A stretch of 64,000 nucleotides of DNA from Artocarpus heterophyllus. Lineage: Eukaryota; Streptophyta; Magnoliopsida; Rosales; Moraceae. Shown piece by piece: positions 11,590-23,454 of the stretch. A program made the position numbers and the translations under genes. The DNA lies in NCBI GenBank assembly GCA_025403435.1, contig CM046340.1:10206420-10270419 (forward strand). Reading direction: 5' to 3'. The notes below the pieces were generated by a model. It was not told where the DNA came from and ran no database searches. It saw nothing but the letters and a program-made list of their open reading frames with translations. Every line of letters begins with the position of its first letter. Within the stretch, counting starts at the first letter, position 1.

Positions 11590-13449
11590 CTCTATCGCTA
11601 GAGTAAAATAGTTCTCTACCATAAAAATTTCCTCTAATATAATGTTAATAATTGGAAAGCTTGAATTGTTTTGCTCCAGTAACTAGAACTGTATATAACT
11701 TGTGGAGGACTTCCTGTACTTTATTTTTCGCTTTCTTCCTTTGTAACTGTTGGCCGTTGTGAATTGAATGTTGAAGCTGATTCATACTTGGATATTATTT
11801 TCTCTTATTTTATGTTTTGAAATTAATTTTTTCTCACTATTGATAAATATAGATGGAGAAAATGAAACGAGAGGTTTCCGAAATTGGCAAAGTAAACTTC
11901 AAGATGTGATTCTATTGATTCTTTGTCTTTTTCTTTTTTCCTTCTTTTTCTTTTTTCCTTCTTTTTTTTTTCCTTAAAAAAGAGCTTTCTCAACAGGTAT
12001 ATATATCACTTTGTTAACTCATTTAGCACTATTTGTTTTTGCCTAAAAAGGAAAGGGAGATTCTTTCTTGGTTAGGACCATATCTTTCGATGACATGATA
12101 TTCTGCGACTAACAGTGCGACTAATATATCATCTTTTTAATCAGTTATAGTTTTCCCCTTTATGGAAAGCCTGCTTTTTCTTTTCTTCACTCATCTTGTC
12201 ACTTTATTCTTTGATTTGATTTTATTTTTTTTGACTAAATGAATGTCAGAATAAATCGCATCGAGATATATTGGCACATCATGTTGGAAATATAAAGAGC
12301 AACTCACATAAATATCATTTTTTTCTACTCAATTTTTGTTTATGCCACAAAATGTTAAAAGTTCCTACACCACAAACTTAAAAAATGTCCCTCCGAGACA
12401 TACCCGTATGTCTTTTTAGGACATTTTTCATATCCCTATAGGGACATATCACATGTCCCACCAAGACATGTCTACATGTCTCTTCGGGATATTTTTCGTG
12501 TACCTTGGAGACATGTCTTATGTCGCACCAAGATATTTTTTAGATGTCCCTTAAAGATATTTTGTCCCTCAAAAATTTGACAGTAGATTAAAAAAAATAA
12601 AAATAAAAATAGAGTCACCGAACATGTTTTTGAATCAAGTTTTCATTTTTTTTATTTTAAAAAACAAAAAGTTATTTTTTTAATTAGTACCCAACAGACC
12701 CTTACTGTACACAAGTATTTTCCTATTGCAGACATTTTGATATGAAGAAATTACCTTCTTTCAAGATATTTAGTGTGGGACTGATTTTAGATTTTAAATT
12801 TCTCATAAATATTTCAATCCCTCCAATAATATATGCTCAAAAGCCTTTGCATTATATAATCTATTTGAAAATCCAACAGCAAAGAAAAAACAAATAAAGA
12901 TAAGACATTAAGCTTTCTTGTATGCTAACAATCTTATTTTCTGTGTCGATGTCAAGAATCATCATAGTTATAGACGATGAATTGACAATCGACAATGGTA
13001 TTTTTACTGAACATAGAGATGGAGATTGTAACCTTATAAAATTGGAAGAAAAAATCATATAAACTTATATTTTCTCAAGCATCACACCTTTGATATATTA
13101 TTTAGTTTGCTTAATTTTTTTAAAATTTTTTGTTATGTTTGTAGGACCAAAAATCTTTTTTTTTTTTTCTTTTTACTCGATAAATTTTTTGCTTTGGTTC
13201 ATAAAAAAAATCTCTTCCAACCACGAACTTTGATTTTGTCTCTAAGGTTTTTTTTTTCCCTAAGTCCTTCAATTTTTTTTCTTGATTGGTCAAGTACTAT
13301 CAATTTTTCAAAGAACCCAATGTATATATAATCTTCAACTCAATTCTAAGTACATGATAGTTGATCATCAGTGCATTATCCGTTTTGTGGTTTCAAATTT
13401 CATTGGAATTAAGAACTCTTTTATTAATATACGCCATTAAACACAACAA
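11590..13449. other. Gene-free MLP downstream region, unit 1
   Basis: AT-rich sequence with T-tracts; I see no gene. It includes the ACATGTCC repeat block (12405-12560) and the segment that starts unit 2 at 22392 (about 12490 onward). Confidence 0.6.
12405..12560. repeat. Short GGGACAT/ACATGTCC repeat block, unit 1
   Basis: Three to four copies of a roughly 45 bp motif follow one another: TCC(C/T)T..GGGACATTTTTC, TATCCCT, then GACAT(G/A)TC. The motif is partly self-complementary. Equivalent blocks are at 35445-35620 and 53530-53700, and a single remnant is at 22400-22470. Confidence 0.7.
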
Positions 13450-13455
13450 TTTATT
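13450..13455 (-). terminator. Candidate poly(A) signal, MLP copy 1
   Basis: The minus strand reads AATAAA, 177 bp past the MLP stop. The same hexamer is conserved at the same place in all four copies. Confidence 0.45.
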
Positions 13456-13631
13456 ACTTGTACAAGCTTTGCTTTGCTTCTCCAAAGGTCGAAAAGCAAA
13501 TTAGCGACGCCTTCCATACACAAAGATCACACATAAGCCACATTACACATTAAGGAAGCCCTTAATTAAAGCTTCCGATCCATTATTTAGTTAACAGTGG
13601 TACTTCCACAGCAGGGTCTTCCCCTACTGCA

Positions 13632-14881
13632 TTATGCATTGTTGATAAGGTAAGCATCCATAGTTTTGTAAAGAATTGCCGCGAATTCAGAGTACTTAGA
13701 AGGATCTGGAACAGCCTCATTCTTCTTCTCATATTCAGCAGTACTTTTCACAACTGAGCCACTTCCGTTGGCCTTATCGGTAGCCTGAATTATGAATTTG
13801 TAACTGTTATATAGGTTCCGAATCAGTTCTCCGTCTATGGCCTTGTTAGTTACAGTTTTGTTTTTGTCATCTGTGGCTTCAACTAGCGCTGTAAAAAACT
13901 CAGAAGAGGCATTACCTGTCATAGCAAGGACAAAATTGCGAATTGATCAACTATCTAGCCCCAAAGAGCTTTAAAACTAAAGAATATTTAATTTGGCAAT
14001 AATTTTTCCGTCCTATTAATTGGCCAGAACATAAAATCATAAGCACTGCGTAGCACTTCCTAGCTAAGTTAGCAGCCACTAGAAACACACCCCATGTCAC
14101 ATTAAATTCTCATGATGCTATTAGAAAGAGAATACAAAATAGACAAAATTCATGAAAAATTAAATAGCAACCCCATCGGGTTTAATAAAAAAAGGACATC
14201 TGTGCAAATCAGCATCATGGAAGCAAGCGCAAGCGGTAACTAACTCCAGAAGGACTAGCCGAGACCTATATGCTTTTGAAAATCAGTTACTATAACTAGA
14301 CCAGTTTAAAAACCTAACTTGTAGATAGGTTGTAGCATTTCAAAACAATGATGACGTTAGCATTTCAAAGGTCTAGTGATTACATAAGGTGTTTAAGCAA
14401 AAAGTTCAACTATAGAGTTTGAACCGTATATTATAGCATGTAAAAGCTTTATACTGTAATATATTTTCATTTTACGTTGTGACATGTAAGTATTATACAT
14501 TGTTTGTGATTTGAAGTCTAGTCTCGCGAATACCATATAGTTTATCCAAAAGTTCAAAAGAAAGCTGCTAGAATGTAATTTTTATTTTGTACTACAAATT
14601 ATTATCACTTTACTATTTTGCATGGTAGAAAGATGAGATCTAATAATATTAAAAAAAAATCATTAATATAGTTTGGAATTAATTTCCTCACCAGCAGGAA
14701 CAAAAGTCCATTTCCTGATTGAACCACTGGACTCCCAGTCACCCTTGATCAGCTGCACGTCCTTTACTACGTTTGGGCACATCTTGGGCAGCTGGTTCTG
14801 TTTGTTCTTGAATCTCTGATAGAACTTTTCAGCAGAGGACTTGATCTCCACCTGAGACTCCATTTTTGCTATTTGAGCCAT
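13632..14881 (-). CDS. MLP: MLP-like protein (Bet v 1 family), copy 1; two exons
   Basis: Exon 1 is 14692-14881 and exon 2 is 13632-13915; the spliced product is 157 residues, the usual MLP length. The donor is G|GTGAGG and the acceptor TATGACAG|GT, splitting a Gly codon (residue 64), the conserved intron position of this family. The start is MAQIAKMES. Family marks are GDWESSGSI (47-55), EYEKKNE (124-130) and PDPSKY (133-138). MLPs are START-like cytosolic proteins with a hydrophobic ligand pocket, tied to stress and development. There is no signal peptide. Thr-59 and Arg-23 differ from the other copies. The 776 bp intron is free of insertions. It appears intact. Confidence 0.92.
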
Positions 14882-14980
14882 TCTCTTTTGTTTTCCTATC
14901 TGAGAAAAGGGTAATTAGTTATAGTACTGTACTCTTTGGCAGAAGAAATGTTGTGGTTGGGGAGGTACTTAGATCCTTGC

Positions 14981-14988
14981 ATTATATG
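14981..14988 (-). promoter_or_regulatory. Candidate TATA box, MLP copy 1
   Basis: The minus strand reads CCATATAATGC about 100 bp before the ATG. The slot is occupied by a TATA-like variant in all four copies. Confidence 0.5.
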
Positions 14989-15932
14989 GGCGAAGAAGAA
15001 ATATTTATTTATTCAATAATATTATCAATTGGAATTTGATGCTGTTTAACTAATATTTTCATTTCAGCATCTCTTTGTGGACCATTTTGAAACTACATAA
15101 AAAAATTAATAAAAGCTGATCAATTCGTGGTCATTGTCATTTACGTATCCAACAGCATATAATAACCGAATTTTTGTGTACTTTTTTTTTAATCTTTGAA
15201 TCAGAATCTTTGGCGTGGTCCTCATGGATTAAGACTTAAAGAAAGAGATATATGGAATCTCATTGTCACTAATTAGTAAATGGAGTGAGACATTGAGATA
15301 AAGAAAGTTAGCATATCCAATTAGGTTGGCACCTGCTAAGAAAATCAAACAAAGACGACACTCTAATTTATTAAGAGAGAAAGAAGAAGGAAAAACAAAA
15401 TAATATACATACATACATATATATATATATATAAGTAAAAGTTCAGAGTCCAACCACAAGGGAAAACCAGACAAACAACGAAACAACCATGTAGAAGGAT
15501 AAACAAAAACAACTTGAAATAAAAACAATTGTTTTACTTGTGCAACTTGAAACCATTTCCCTTTCGAACACGAAGATCAGAGGGAAGTTTTCTTCTCATA
15601 TTGAGTGATTGCATCTTTATGCGAATTATTTAGATCCTCTAACTTATCTCCATGAAACCACTATCTCCACTACTTTTGAAGCAAGTGTATAATTATTAAT
15701 ATTCTCATTCTGATATGACATATATGTGATATGAAATCTTATCGATGCATTATATATTTATTTGAAAAAGGAATGTTATATTGCATTTATTTGATAAGCT
15801 AAACTGTAATTGTTAATGTTGGATACAGTTCACTCCCTCTCTATACTCCGTATGTTCTTTGAGAAATTTGATAAAAAGTCCAAGTTAAAATTCAAACTAA
15901 CTTTGGTACTTACGCATGAATATATATAAATA

Positions 15933-15965
<33 letters not shown>

Positions 15966-15970
15966 ATGTA
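14989..15970. other. MLP copy 1 upstream region
   Basis: No gene is visible. It holds AT-rich promoter sequence, a short (TA)n near 15420 and a (TGTA)n tract (about 15938-15966) at the edge of the inverted-end element. Part of it (about 14945-15600) is duplicated without a gene at 33461 and 51581. Confidence 0.6.
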
Positions 15971-17217
15971 TAGGGTCATGCTTCTTCCATCCGGATAGAA
16001 GCTTCATTTCTTTGTTCTCAGCCATTCAGATTTGAATGGAAGGACAAGATCATCTCAAGGGCAATGAAATTACAGTGACCAACGTTTCCCCTTAACCGCT
16101 TAATTGTATCTGAACAGACCCTCAATTTTTTTTTTTTTTTTTTTAAATGAGTGAGGAATTGAAACGACACATTTTTGTGTCATTTGCTGTATCTTCTTCT
16201 TTCGTTTGGCAATGACGAGCCTAATTAAAGCCCATATAATTCTTTGCACACACGTAGACTATTAGATATAGACAGTCTATAGTTTCTTTGCTAACGAGAC
16301 ACTAATATAGTTTATTATATACAGTCCCAAAAGATAATGAGAAATCGAATCATGATTTTCATCCACCACTGAGCTCTCTTCTTCTTCTTTCCTAATTCTT
16401 CTCTTTATCACAGATCAAAGGGATCATTAATTTCTTCTCATTGTAATTGAATCTATTGAATATCATTGAATACCTAGATAGTTTTCCCTTCATAAAAAAA
16501 AGGTAAGTAAGCGCTCTGTATTTTTGGCTACTTTAGAAATGAGTTTTTTTTTTTTTTTTTTTTGAGAAAATTAGGAATGAGTACGAATTACTCAGATTGT
16601 TTTTTTTTTTTTTTTGGTTGAAAAGTACTCAAATTGTGTTAGCAACCTTTTCATTATTACTGTAGCAAAAAGCTTTTTTTTTTTTTTTCTTCTAGTGTTA
16701 AAGCAATGAACAGAATTGTTATACTTTTTCTTTTCGATTCTGATGGTTGTTTAGCAATTTTGTATTACATTGCGCAATTTTATATGGTGAAAAACGTCAT
16801 TCTTCTAAGATTAAAAAAAGTTGATAAAATTTTAGATTTTATTTGGGGAAAAATGCAATGCACGTCTAGCATTATTAGTAAACAAAAGTCAATGAATCGA
16901 ACAAAAGAGCAGAAATAAGATTAGTTACTAAAAGTTAGGTGCGATTTTAAATAGTATTACGTTCCAATTTCAAAAATTACACTGTCGTTCTCTTGATCCA
17001 GTCCGTACAAGTATAAGGACAAATGTGCCCATCAATTGAATACAAAATTACTAAAGTTACCCGGTCAACTCATCAGCTATACTGGGAATATCTAGTTTAA
17101 CAACAATTACAAGCAAAATTAGATAAACAAGATCAACCCACATGGGACAAGTTATTGCTAACTTAAGATTACTTTAGTGGTTATTTAGCTGACACATTCG
17201 ACTGAATGGATTATATA

Positions 17218-17252
<35 letters not shown>

Positions 17253-17497
17253 CGTTTTACTTCCATCCATCTGAATGGAATTTTCGTCCAAGGTTTAAAA
17301 CAAGGTTAGGTAGGATAATATAGTTTAATTATAGTTAATAAGTCTAGGTGGCATGGCTAGGCTTGTAGGCTAAGATAAATAATCCTTTTGCAACCTACTA
17401 CAATCGGTTATCAACGTGGTTGATCTAAACAAGTGGCAAATATATATGCATGTTGTGGGCATTTTTGGGAAAAAAATATATGAACTGCTTTGCTGAA

Positions 17498-17880
17498 ATG
17501 ACCACATAACTTCGTGATAGTCAATCGTAACTTGCATTGATTTCAGATGTAACATACCGTACAAAAGTGGTTTGAAAATTAATTTTTTTTATTCTGATTA
17601 TGCATGGGTATTATCGTCAATTAACATTTAGGGATAGATAGGTGAAAATGACGACATAACCCAGCGACATTGAAACGTAACTTGCATTGACATTATGTGT
17701 AACTTTTGTTGTCCTCGTACTTTAGTTCTAGAAAAATCAATTTTTTTGGTGCCTTGAAAAATCAATTTTTGGTGAAAATGACGACATAACCCAGCGACAT
17801 TGAAACACAACTTGCATTGACATTATGTGTAACTTTTGTTGTCCTCGTACATCAGTGCTAGAAAAATCAATTTTTTTGGT
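17498..17880. repeat. Tandem repeat, about 130 bp, extra copy in unit 1
   Basis: GGTGAAAATGACGACATAAC starts at 17641 and again at 17771, each followed by TAACTTGCATTGACATTATG and CTAGAAAAATCAATTTTT. A more diverged copy lies at 17498-17600. The other units have only one good copy plus the diverged one. Confidence 0.8.
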
Positions 17881-18099
17881 GTTGTTTCTATGGAGAGTGA
17901 TATTTCTAATATTAGAGATTAGTAACGGTAATATTTTTGCACATTACATGCTAATTGAAAGGTGAAGCAAGTTTTTTTTTTTTACAAAAGTTAGAGGAGT
18001 TTCATTTTTCTAAGTTTAGCTGCAAGTTTTGTTTTGTAATTTTTTTTCCTCTAGTAGATAACATGCTGCAAGTTGAGGGAGCTAATTAAACGGATGGTT

Positions 18100-18735
18100 A
18101 AGTTTGATCAAGATATTTGTCGTTGAGTTGAAAGTCAGAGGAGTAGTCATAGTGTCGGTAGTTGTTAAAACGATCTTCTATTGTGGAGCAAATAACAGGC
18201 CTGTAGACACTAACTTCATTCATCCGGTTGTTGCATGTCGATGTATTAGGTGTTTCGTGTTGGCTTGCCGTCGTGCAAGGTTCGGACCTCTGAGTTGATG
18301 AGCTTGATGAAACATCAATAGTCTCACCTTTCCAACATTTTAAGGGCACGTTTGCCTATTGTGCTTGTATCCCTTGCAATGACTACATTTCTTTCTAACA
18401 ATTTCCAAGTTGTACCCTATTCGCGTAGTCTCTGTTTGACTGACGATTTTTAGACCCTTTGTTTCGCATGACGATAGGGTCTTTCACTAATTGCGTCTGA
18501 GCAGCCGTAGTATTCACTTCACTTGCATTGTCTTGTTGTGGCGATGCTTGCTCCATATTTCGGAATAGGTTTGCAAATTTAGCGGTCAACCTTGAAATCT
18601 GCAGCTTTGTCTCAGTGTAAAAGTTTAGAAGCTTGGTGGCATAGAAGGATAGTTTGTTAAAATTTGCCGTTAGGGAATCGTATTATCTAACCATTTGCCT
18701 AACCTCGCAATCATCATCAACAACGGCAAACTTGG
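18100..18735 (-). pseudogene. FAR1-related (FRS) C-terminal fragment, unit 1
   Basis: The minus strand encodes the region that follows the SWIM finger in FAR1/FHY3-related proteins: a [15 protein letters not shown] helix, DPIVMRNKGSK, then a zinc-knuckle-like CNHCKGY.HNRQTCP in another frame, and a Ser-rich tail. A frameshift between the KGSK segment and the knuckle disrupts it in every copy. The DNA-binding and transposase-like domains are absent. A MURA transposase origin is also possible, since FRS proteins derive from it. Confidence 0.55.
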
Positions 18736-18841
18736 TTACTGTTTTTTTTTTTCTTTTTTTGCCTGGTAAGAACATGTTTAACTTGGCAATATCTTTGGAT
18801 GGGCTGTCTCAACCACAGAGCGCATCGCATAGGAGACATAC

Positions 18842-18968
18842 CTTTTACTCTTTGTTCGTGCGCAGTACAATCGCACATCATGAGAGCAGCTGCTTCTCCA
18901 TTTAATGGCAGATGGATTTAGACACAAAAGGAGTTGAGAAAGAAATACTTCAGACACATTCGCCAGGT
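18842..18968 (-). pseudogene. Captured UBC4/5/6-type E2 exon, unit 1 (frameshifted)
   Basis: The exon follows TTTTGTTTCAG and ends before GTATGT, so both splice sites remain. It begins DLANVSEVFLSQLLL, the C-terminal part of the E2 fold in UBC4/5/6 proteins. It is 127 bp against 129 bp in the other copies. The 2 bp net loss near 18900 shifts the frame within the [13 protein letters not shown] part. No catalytic Cys region is present. Confidence 0.7.
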
Positions 18969-19710
18969 CTGAAACAAAATTCAAAATGCAACAATCAAAA
19001 CCCCTCAATTTCAGAAGCTAAGGCAAATATCTTGAAGCACAAGACAATTCAATAATAGTAACATATCGATATAAGCAAAATATTTTACCAGTTTACGTAG
19101 TGTGATATTGAAGCCAAATAAGCAACTAAAATTTTGACTAAAAGATTGAGAAATAAAGTTTGGGGAACGAAAGTAACATAAAAAAATCAGATCGTAGAGA
19201 AAAAAAAATTAATAGTTAAGGATGGCCTTATTACATATGGACATTCAACCTTGGTGAAAGAAATTTAATTCTTTTTATAGTAAGTATGAGCACCTTCAAC
19301 TATTTATCCAGTTCAACAAACGGGATTTTACCTTTTTGATGACTAAACGTACTTATAATTTCCCAACTTTTCTTATTTGCATATACACCTCTGTAAAGTA
19401 TTGATCCTAAGGCCGAAGAAAGGACCTAGTTGGAGGCATTTTCTTAGGCTTCACATGTTGATTAAATAGTCGAAGTGAGGCCAACTGAAGGACTCAAAGA
19501 CCCGTAGCATTATAGTAGAGTACTCCTAGGGAAACGAGATGTCGTTTCTTATCACTTAAAAACGAGTGATTTAACCGGTTGCCTCCAGTTGCAAGTAAAA
19601 TGCAATCCTTTGCTCATTTGGACATTAATCCTCACCGCTTAAGGAAATCTGGATGGCTCAAAATTTATTAGAGAGAACTTGGATCCGAATGGACGGAAGT
19701 GCCTCCCTAT

Positions 19711-20199
19711 AAATATAGATAAAATAGACGATATTGGTTGTTCTAGATGCGCCATAATAATAAGGTTGTAATTCAATTGGCGTCAATCCATTTGGGATCT
19801 GCTAATTACCTTTAATATTCAATGATTGCTGTGACGCACCCCATCTTTTTGTATTTTTTTTCTCCCTGACATGATCTATAACATCTCAAGATAATGCACT
19901 CTAACCAGGTAGTTTGATAGAACTTAATAGTCATTCACTTACATAATAGAAGGAGAATAAAAAAAGTTGACTCGGAGCCTAAGAATAATTTGGCACAACT
20001 AGATACTGCGGAAGACTTTGAGCAATGATTCTGGTCAGAGAAAGCCCTATGCTCTTCGTGCCCGTGTGGAATGGGATTCAATGTGGATAATACTCAAGAC
20101 ATGATTATTATGATTTATGGTAGCATTCATGGACGTTCTGTGGCTGCTTTTCAGAGATCATGTACTTTTTTTTGGATTTTTTTATTGGGTTTATCAATA
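19711..20199. other. Spacer between inverted-end element and CACTA fragment, unit 1
   Basis: No gene is recognised. A moderately GC-rich 150 bp stretch (about 19980-20130) is well conserved across the four units but shows no open frame I can assign. Confidence 0.5.
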
Positions 20200-22391
20200 C
20201 ATACTGGTTTTGAGATTATATGACTGTCATTCAAGGATGGTTTTTTAAAAATCGTCATGACAGGGGGAAAAAGTGCAAAGTTATGCTCCAAAATACAAAA
20301 ATGGTCATGCCAACAAAGCGGGCCTTACACGACAAGTTTTGTAAAAACTATCGTGTAAAGCTTAATATTACATGACGATTGTAAAAACCATTGTGTCAAC
20401 AAAAGAAAAACATTACTATAAATTAAGAGTATAAATAATAATATCATCAAAATTTTTATGATAATAATAATATGTTGATACTCGTATTTTATAATTCTTA
20501 ATAATAATAATAATATACTATTATTATTATTACTACTACTTTAACTTCAACATAATTTTATTTGATAATTAGGATAATTATTGATAAAGTAATTATTTTC
20601 AATATATTTAAAATATTAAAATATTAATATAAATTACTATTTGATAATAAAAATAATAAATGTATCAGCAATATAATGTATATATAATATTACTAAAATA
20701 GTAGTAATAATAATTGATACTAATAGTTAATAATAACAGAAAAATAAACTAAAGCGGGCCTCACACAATGGTTTTTTTGTAACATCCACCGTGTAATACT
20801 TAAGCTTACACGACGGTTTTTACAAAAAACCATCGTGTAATATTTTAAGCTTATATGATAGTTTTACAGAAGACCGTCATGTAAGGTCTCATTCTTCAGC
20901 TCAAATATAATAGATGCAGACGCGAACACAAACTCTTAACGCCGAAATTGCCTCTACTTTTCATTTTTTTCCTATTTTCTCAAGTTTATCTACACATATA
21001 AGTAAAATTAAAATGTTTAAAGGGAAAAATTAAATATTAATATCATATTATTAAAATATTTGGAGGGAAAAACTAAATATTAATATCATATTAAAATAAT
21101 AAAAATATAATATAATCATATTAATATTTTATCATAGTAATATCATAATAATAATCATATAAATTATTTTTTGACTAAAATTAGGAAAATAATTATGTTG
21201 GCAATAATAATAGAATTATCTAATAATATGTTGATAAATTAACAATATTGTTATAATGATAATAATATGTTAATATTCTAAATTTATAATAATTCTTAAT
21301 AATATATTGTTATTATACTATACAATGTTATATGATAATAAGGATAATAATTGATAAAATAATTGTTATTACTATATTTAAAAGACTAATATAAATTAAC
21401 CATTATAATTGTAATAATTATTAACAATATTCACAATTAGAATCAATATAAATATTGTTTCTTAACAATATAACATATAAAACTAGAAAAAAAAAAAAGA
21501 AGCTAAAAGTGCCACGTGCGGCTGTGAGCTTCTTCAACGCAGCTTTGTGATCTGGCTTGCACGACGGTTTCTCAGAAAACCATCGTGTAAGCTTCAAAAT
21601 CTAATTAAATTTATCAATGTTAATAATAATTATAGAATTATAATTATGTATAATATTAATAATATGTAATAGTATCTTATTATTAGTAATTTACAATATT
21701 ATTATTATATAATCTTATTTGATAATAAGGATAATAATTGATAAAAGTAATAATGATCATAATAATTTACAATAACAAATATAAATAAAATTAATAGTAA
21801 TAATTTGTAATAATAAACCTACATTGGCTTGCATGATGATTTTCTTAAAAAACCATCATATAAGGTTGGAAAATTTAGAGTCATACACGATGGTTTTCCT
21901 CAAAAACCGTCGTGTAAGCTAGACATGTGCAGCCGTAAGCACCAATTTGGCACAACCATGCATGCTCACTGTATTTATTTTCAAATAAGCTTGTGCCCTC
22001 CCCACATTCGAACATTTAGCTTTCCCTTCTCTAACGCAGCCCCCTTCTCATTCTAACCCGTGCCCTCTCTGGCTCTCCCCCCAAAACCATCATTCTGCCG
22101 CCCCACCATGGCCATCGACTCTACCATTGCCCAACACTCTCTCTCTTGAGCTCCCTTTCAAGCCCACTCTCTCTCCCATCCTCTCGAATTTACTATCTCT
22201 GCCCGCTTTCAAAATTACTCCCTTTCTTGCCATCTCTGCAATCACTTTGCCTCGCCGCCGTCATTCTAGCCATCTCCTCATGCACTCTGCAACGCCGCCA
22301 TCATGTAAGCCCGCTTCACTGCCGCTCTAAGCCATTGCCATTGTTATCTCTTACTAATCTTAAGGTCTCCCCTGTCTCTATCTCTTTTCGG
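20200..22391 (+). mobile_element. CACTA-like transposon 5' fragment, unit 1 (shortest)
   Basis: The subterminal zone has many inverted pairs of TTACACGACGGTTTTT and AAAACC(A/G)TCGTGTAAG, for example at 20330-20390, 20755-20880, 21556-21600 and 21826-21925. This is the typical subterminal repeat arrangement of plant CACTA elements. AT-rich TAATAATA sequence separates the pairs. A C/T-rich leader follows (about 22030-22380). The element breaks at about 22391 into MLP-unit sequence. The left terminus is eroded (ATACTGGTTTTGAG). Confidence 0.65.
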
Positions 22392-22394
22392 AAA

Positions 22395-23276
22395 ATTTTT
22401 CGAATCCCTCGGATACATGTCTTATGTTACACCAAGACATTTTTCAGATCTCCCTCAAAGATATTTTGTCTCTCAAAAATTTGACAGCAGATTAAAAAAT
22501 AAAAAATAAAAATAGAGTCACCGAACATATTTTTGAACCAAGTTTTCATTTTATTTATTTTAAAAAACAAAAAGTTGTTTTTTTAATTAGTACCGAACAG
22601 ACTTTACTATACACAAGTATTTTCTTATTCCAGACATTTTGATATGAAGAAATTACCTTCTTTCAAGATATTTAGTGTAGGACTAATTTTAGAATTTAAA
22701 TTTCCCATAAATATTTCAATCTCTCTAATAATATATGCTTTGAATCCTTTGCATTATATAATCTAAGTGAAAATCCAACAGCAAATAAAAAAAATAAAGA
22801 AAAGACATTAAGCTTTTTTGTATGCTAAGAATCTTATTTTCTGTGTCGATGTCAAGAATCATCATACTTATACACAATGAATTAGCAATCGACAATGGTA
22901 TTATTACCGAACTAGAGATGGAAATTGTAACAAAAAATCTTTTAAACTTATATTTCTTAAGCATCACTCCTATGAGATATTATTTAGTTTGCTTAATTTT
23001 TTTTTAATTTTTTGCTTTAGTGCATAAAAAAATCTCTTCCAACCACAAACTTTGATTTTGTCTTTAAGGTTTTTTTTTCCTCTAAGTCCTTCAATTTTTT
23101 TTTTCTCAATTGGTCAATTAGTGCTGTCAAGTTTTCGACGAAGCCAATGTGCATATAAAGTTCAACTCAATTCTGAGTATGTGATAGCTGATCATCAGTG
23201 CATTGTCCGTTATGTGGTTTCAAATTTCACTAGAGTTAAGAACTCTTTTATTAAAATACGCCATTCACCACAACAA
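22395..23276. other. Gene-free MLP downstream region, unit 2
   Basis: No gene seen. The AT-rich sequence matches 12490-13450 of unit 1. Confidence 0.6.
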
Positions 23277-23282
23277 TTTATT
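23277..23282 (-). terminator. Candidate poly(A) signal, MLP copy 2
   Basis: AATAAA on the minus strand, at the same relative place as in copy 1, 172 bp past the stop. Confidence 0.45.
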
Positions 23283-23454
23283 GCTTATAAAGGCTTTGCT
23301 TTGCTTCTCCAAAGGTCGGAAAGCAAATTAGCCAAACCTTCCATACACAAAGATCACACATTAGCCACATTACACATTACGGAAGCCTTTAATTAACGCT
23401 TCCGATCCATTATTTAGTTAATAGTGTACTTCCAAAGCAGGGTCTTCCCCTGCA

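Larger units (their letters stand above)
15971..19710. mobile_element. (TA)n-flanked element with inverted ends, unit 1
   Basis: The left end reads TAGGGTCATGCTTCTTCCAT, then CCGGATAGAAG and AGCCATTCAGATT. The right end, read in reverse, gives TAGGGAGGCACTTCCGTCC, then CGGATCCAAG and AGCCATCCAGATT, an imperfect terminal inverted repeat. Both ends abut TA-rich microsatellite. A third similar end after (TA)n at about 17250 (ACTTCCATCCATCTGAATGG) means the real element could instead be 17251-19710. It carries the UBC exon and FAR1-related fragment. No transposase core is visible. Confidence 0.5.
11135..22391. repeat. MLP array unit 1
   Basis: The left edge is where sequence homologous to 34280 and 52390 begins (GAACGCATAAGTACATCTG). 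The right edge is where the CACTA-like sequence breaks off and the unit 2 copy of the 12490 region starts. Unit-specific features are a 130 bp tandem duplication (17641-17880), a damaged UBC exon and no MITE. The unit is of the A type (like unit 4) in MLP codons and splice donor. Confidence 0.85.

Noticed and set aside
13632..13922. Exon 2 of MLP read as a separate gene starting MTGNASSEF
   Set aside because: The ATG lies across the splice acceptor (ATGACAG). The family protein needs exon 1, and the spliced length of 157 residues fits.
18104..18298. Plus-strand open frames opposite the FAR1-related fragments (also 27664, 45848, 58993)
   Set aside because: They are antisense shadows of the minus-strand FRS frames. 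They lack any recognisable domain, though they recur because the units are duplicated.
15971..19710. Helitron as the carrier of the gene fragments
   Set aside because: I see no TC start with a CTRR end and terminal hairpin. The ends look inverted, which Helitrons lack; not fully excluded.
20760..20900. CRISPR-like direct repeats
   Set aside because: The ACGACGG motifs are inverted pairs with variable spacing in AT-rich DNA, typical of CACTA subterminal regions; the genome is eukaryotic.
22030..22480. Proline/serine/leucine-rich open frames in the C/T-rich CACTA leader (also 31725, 49846, 62410)
   Set aside because: They arise from low-complexity C/T sequence. The frames are not conserved between the four copies.
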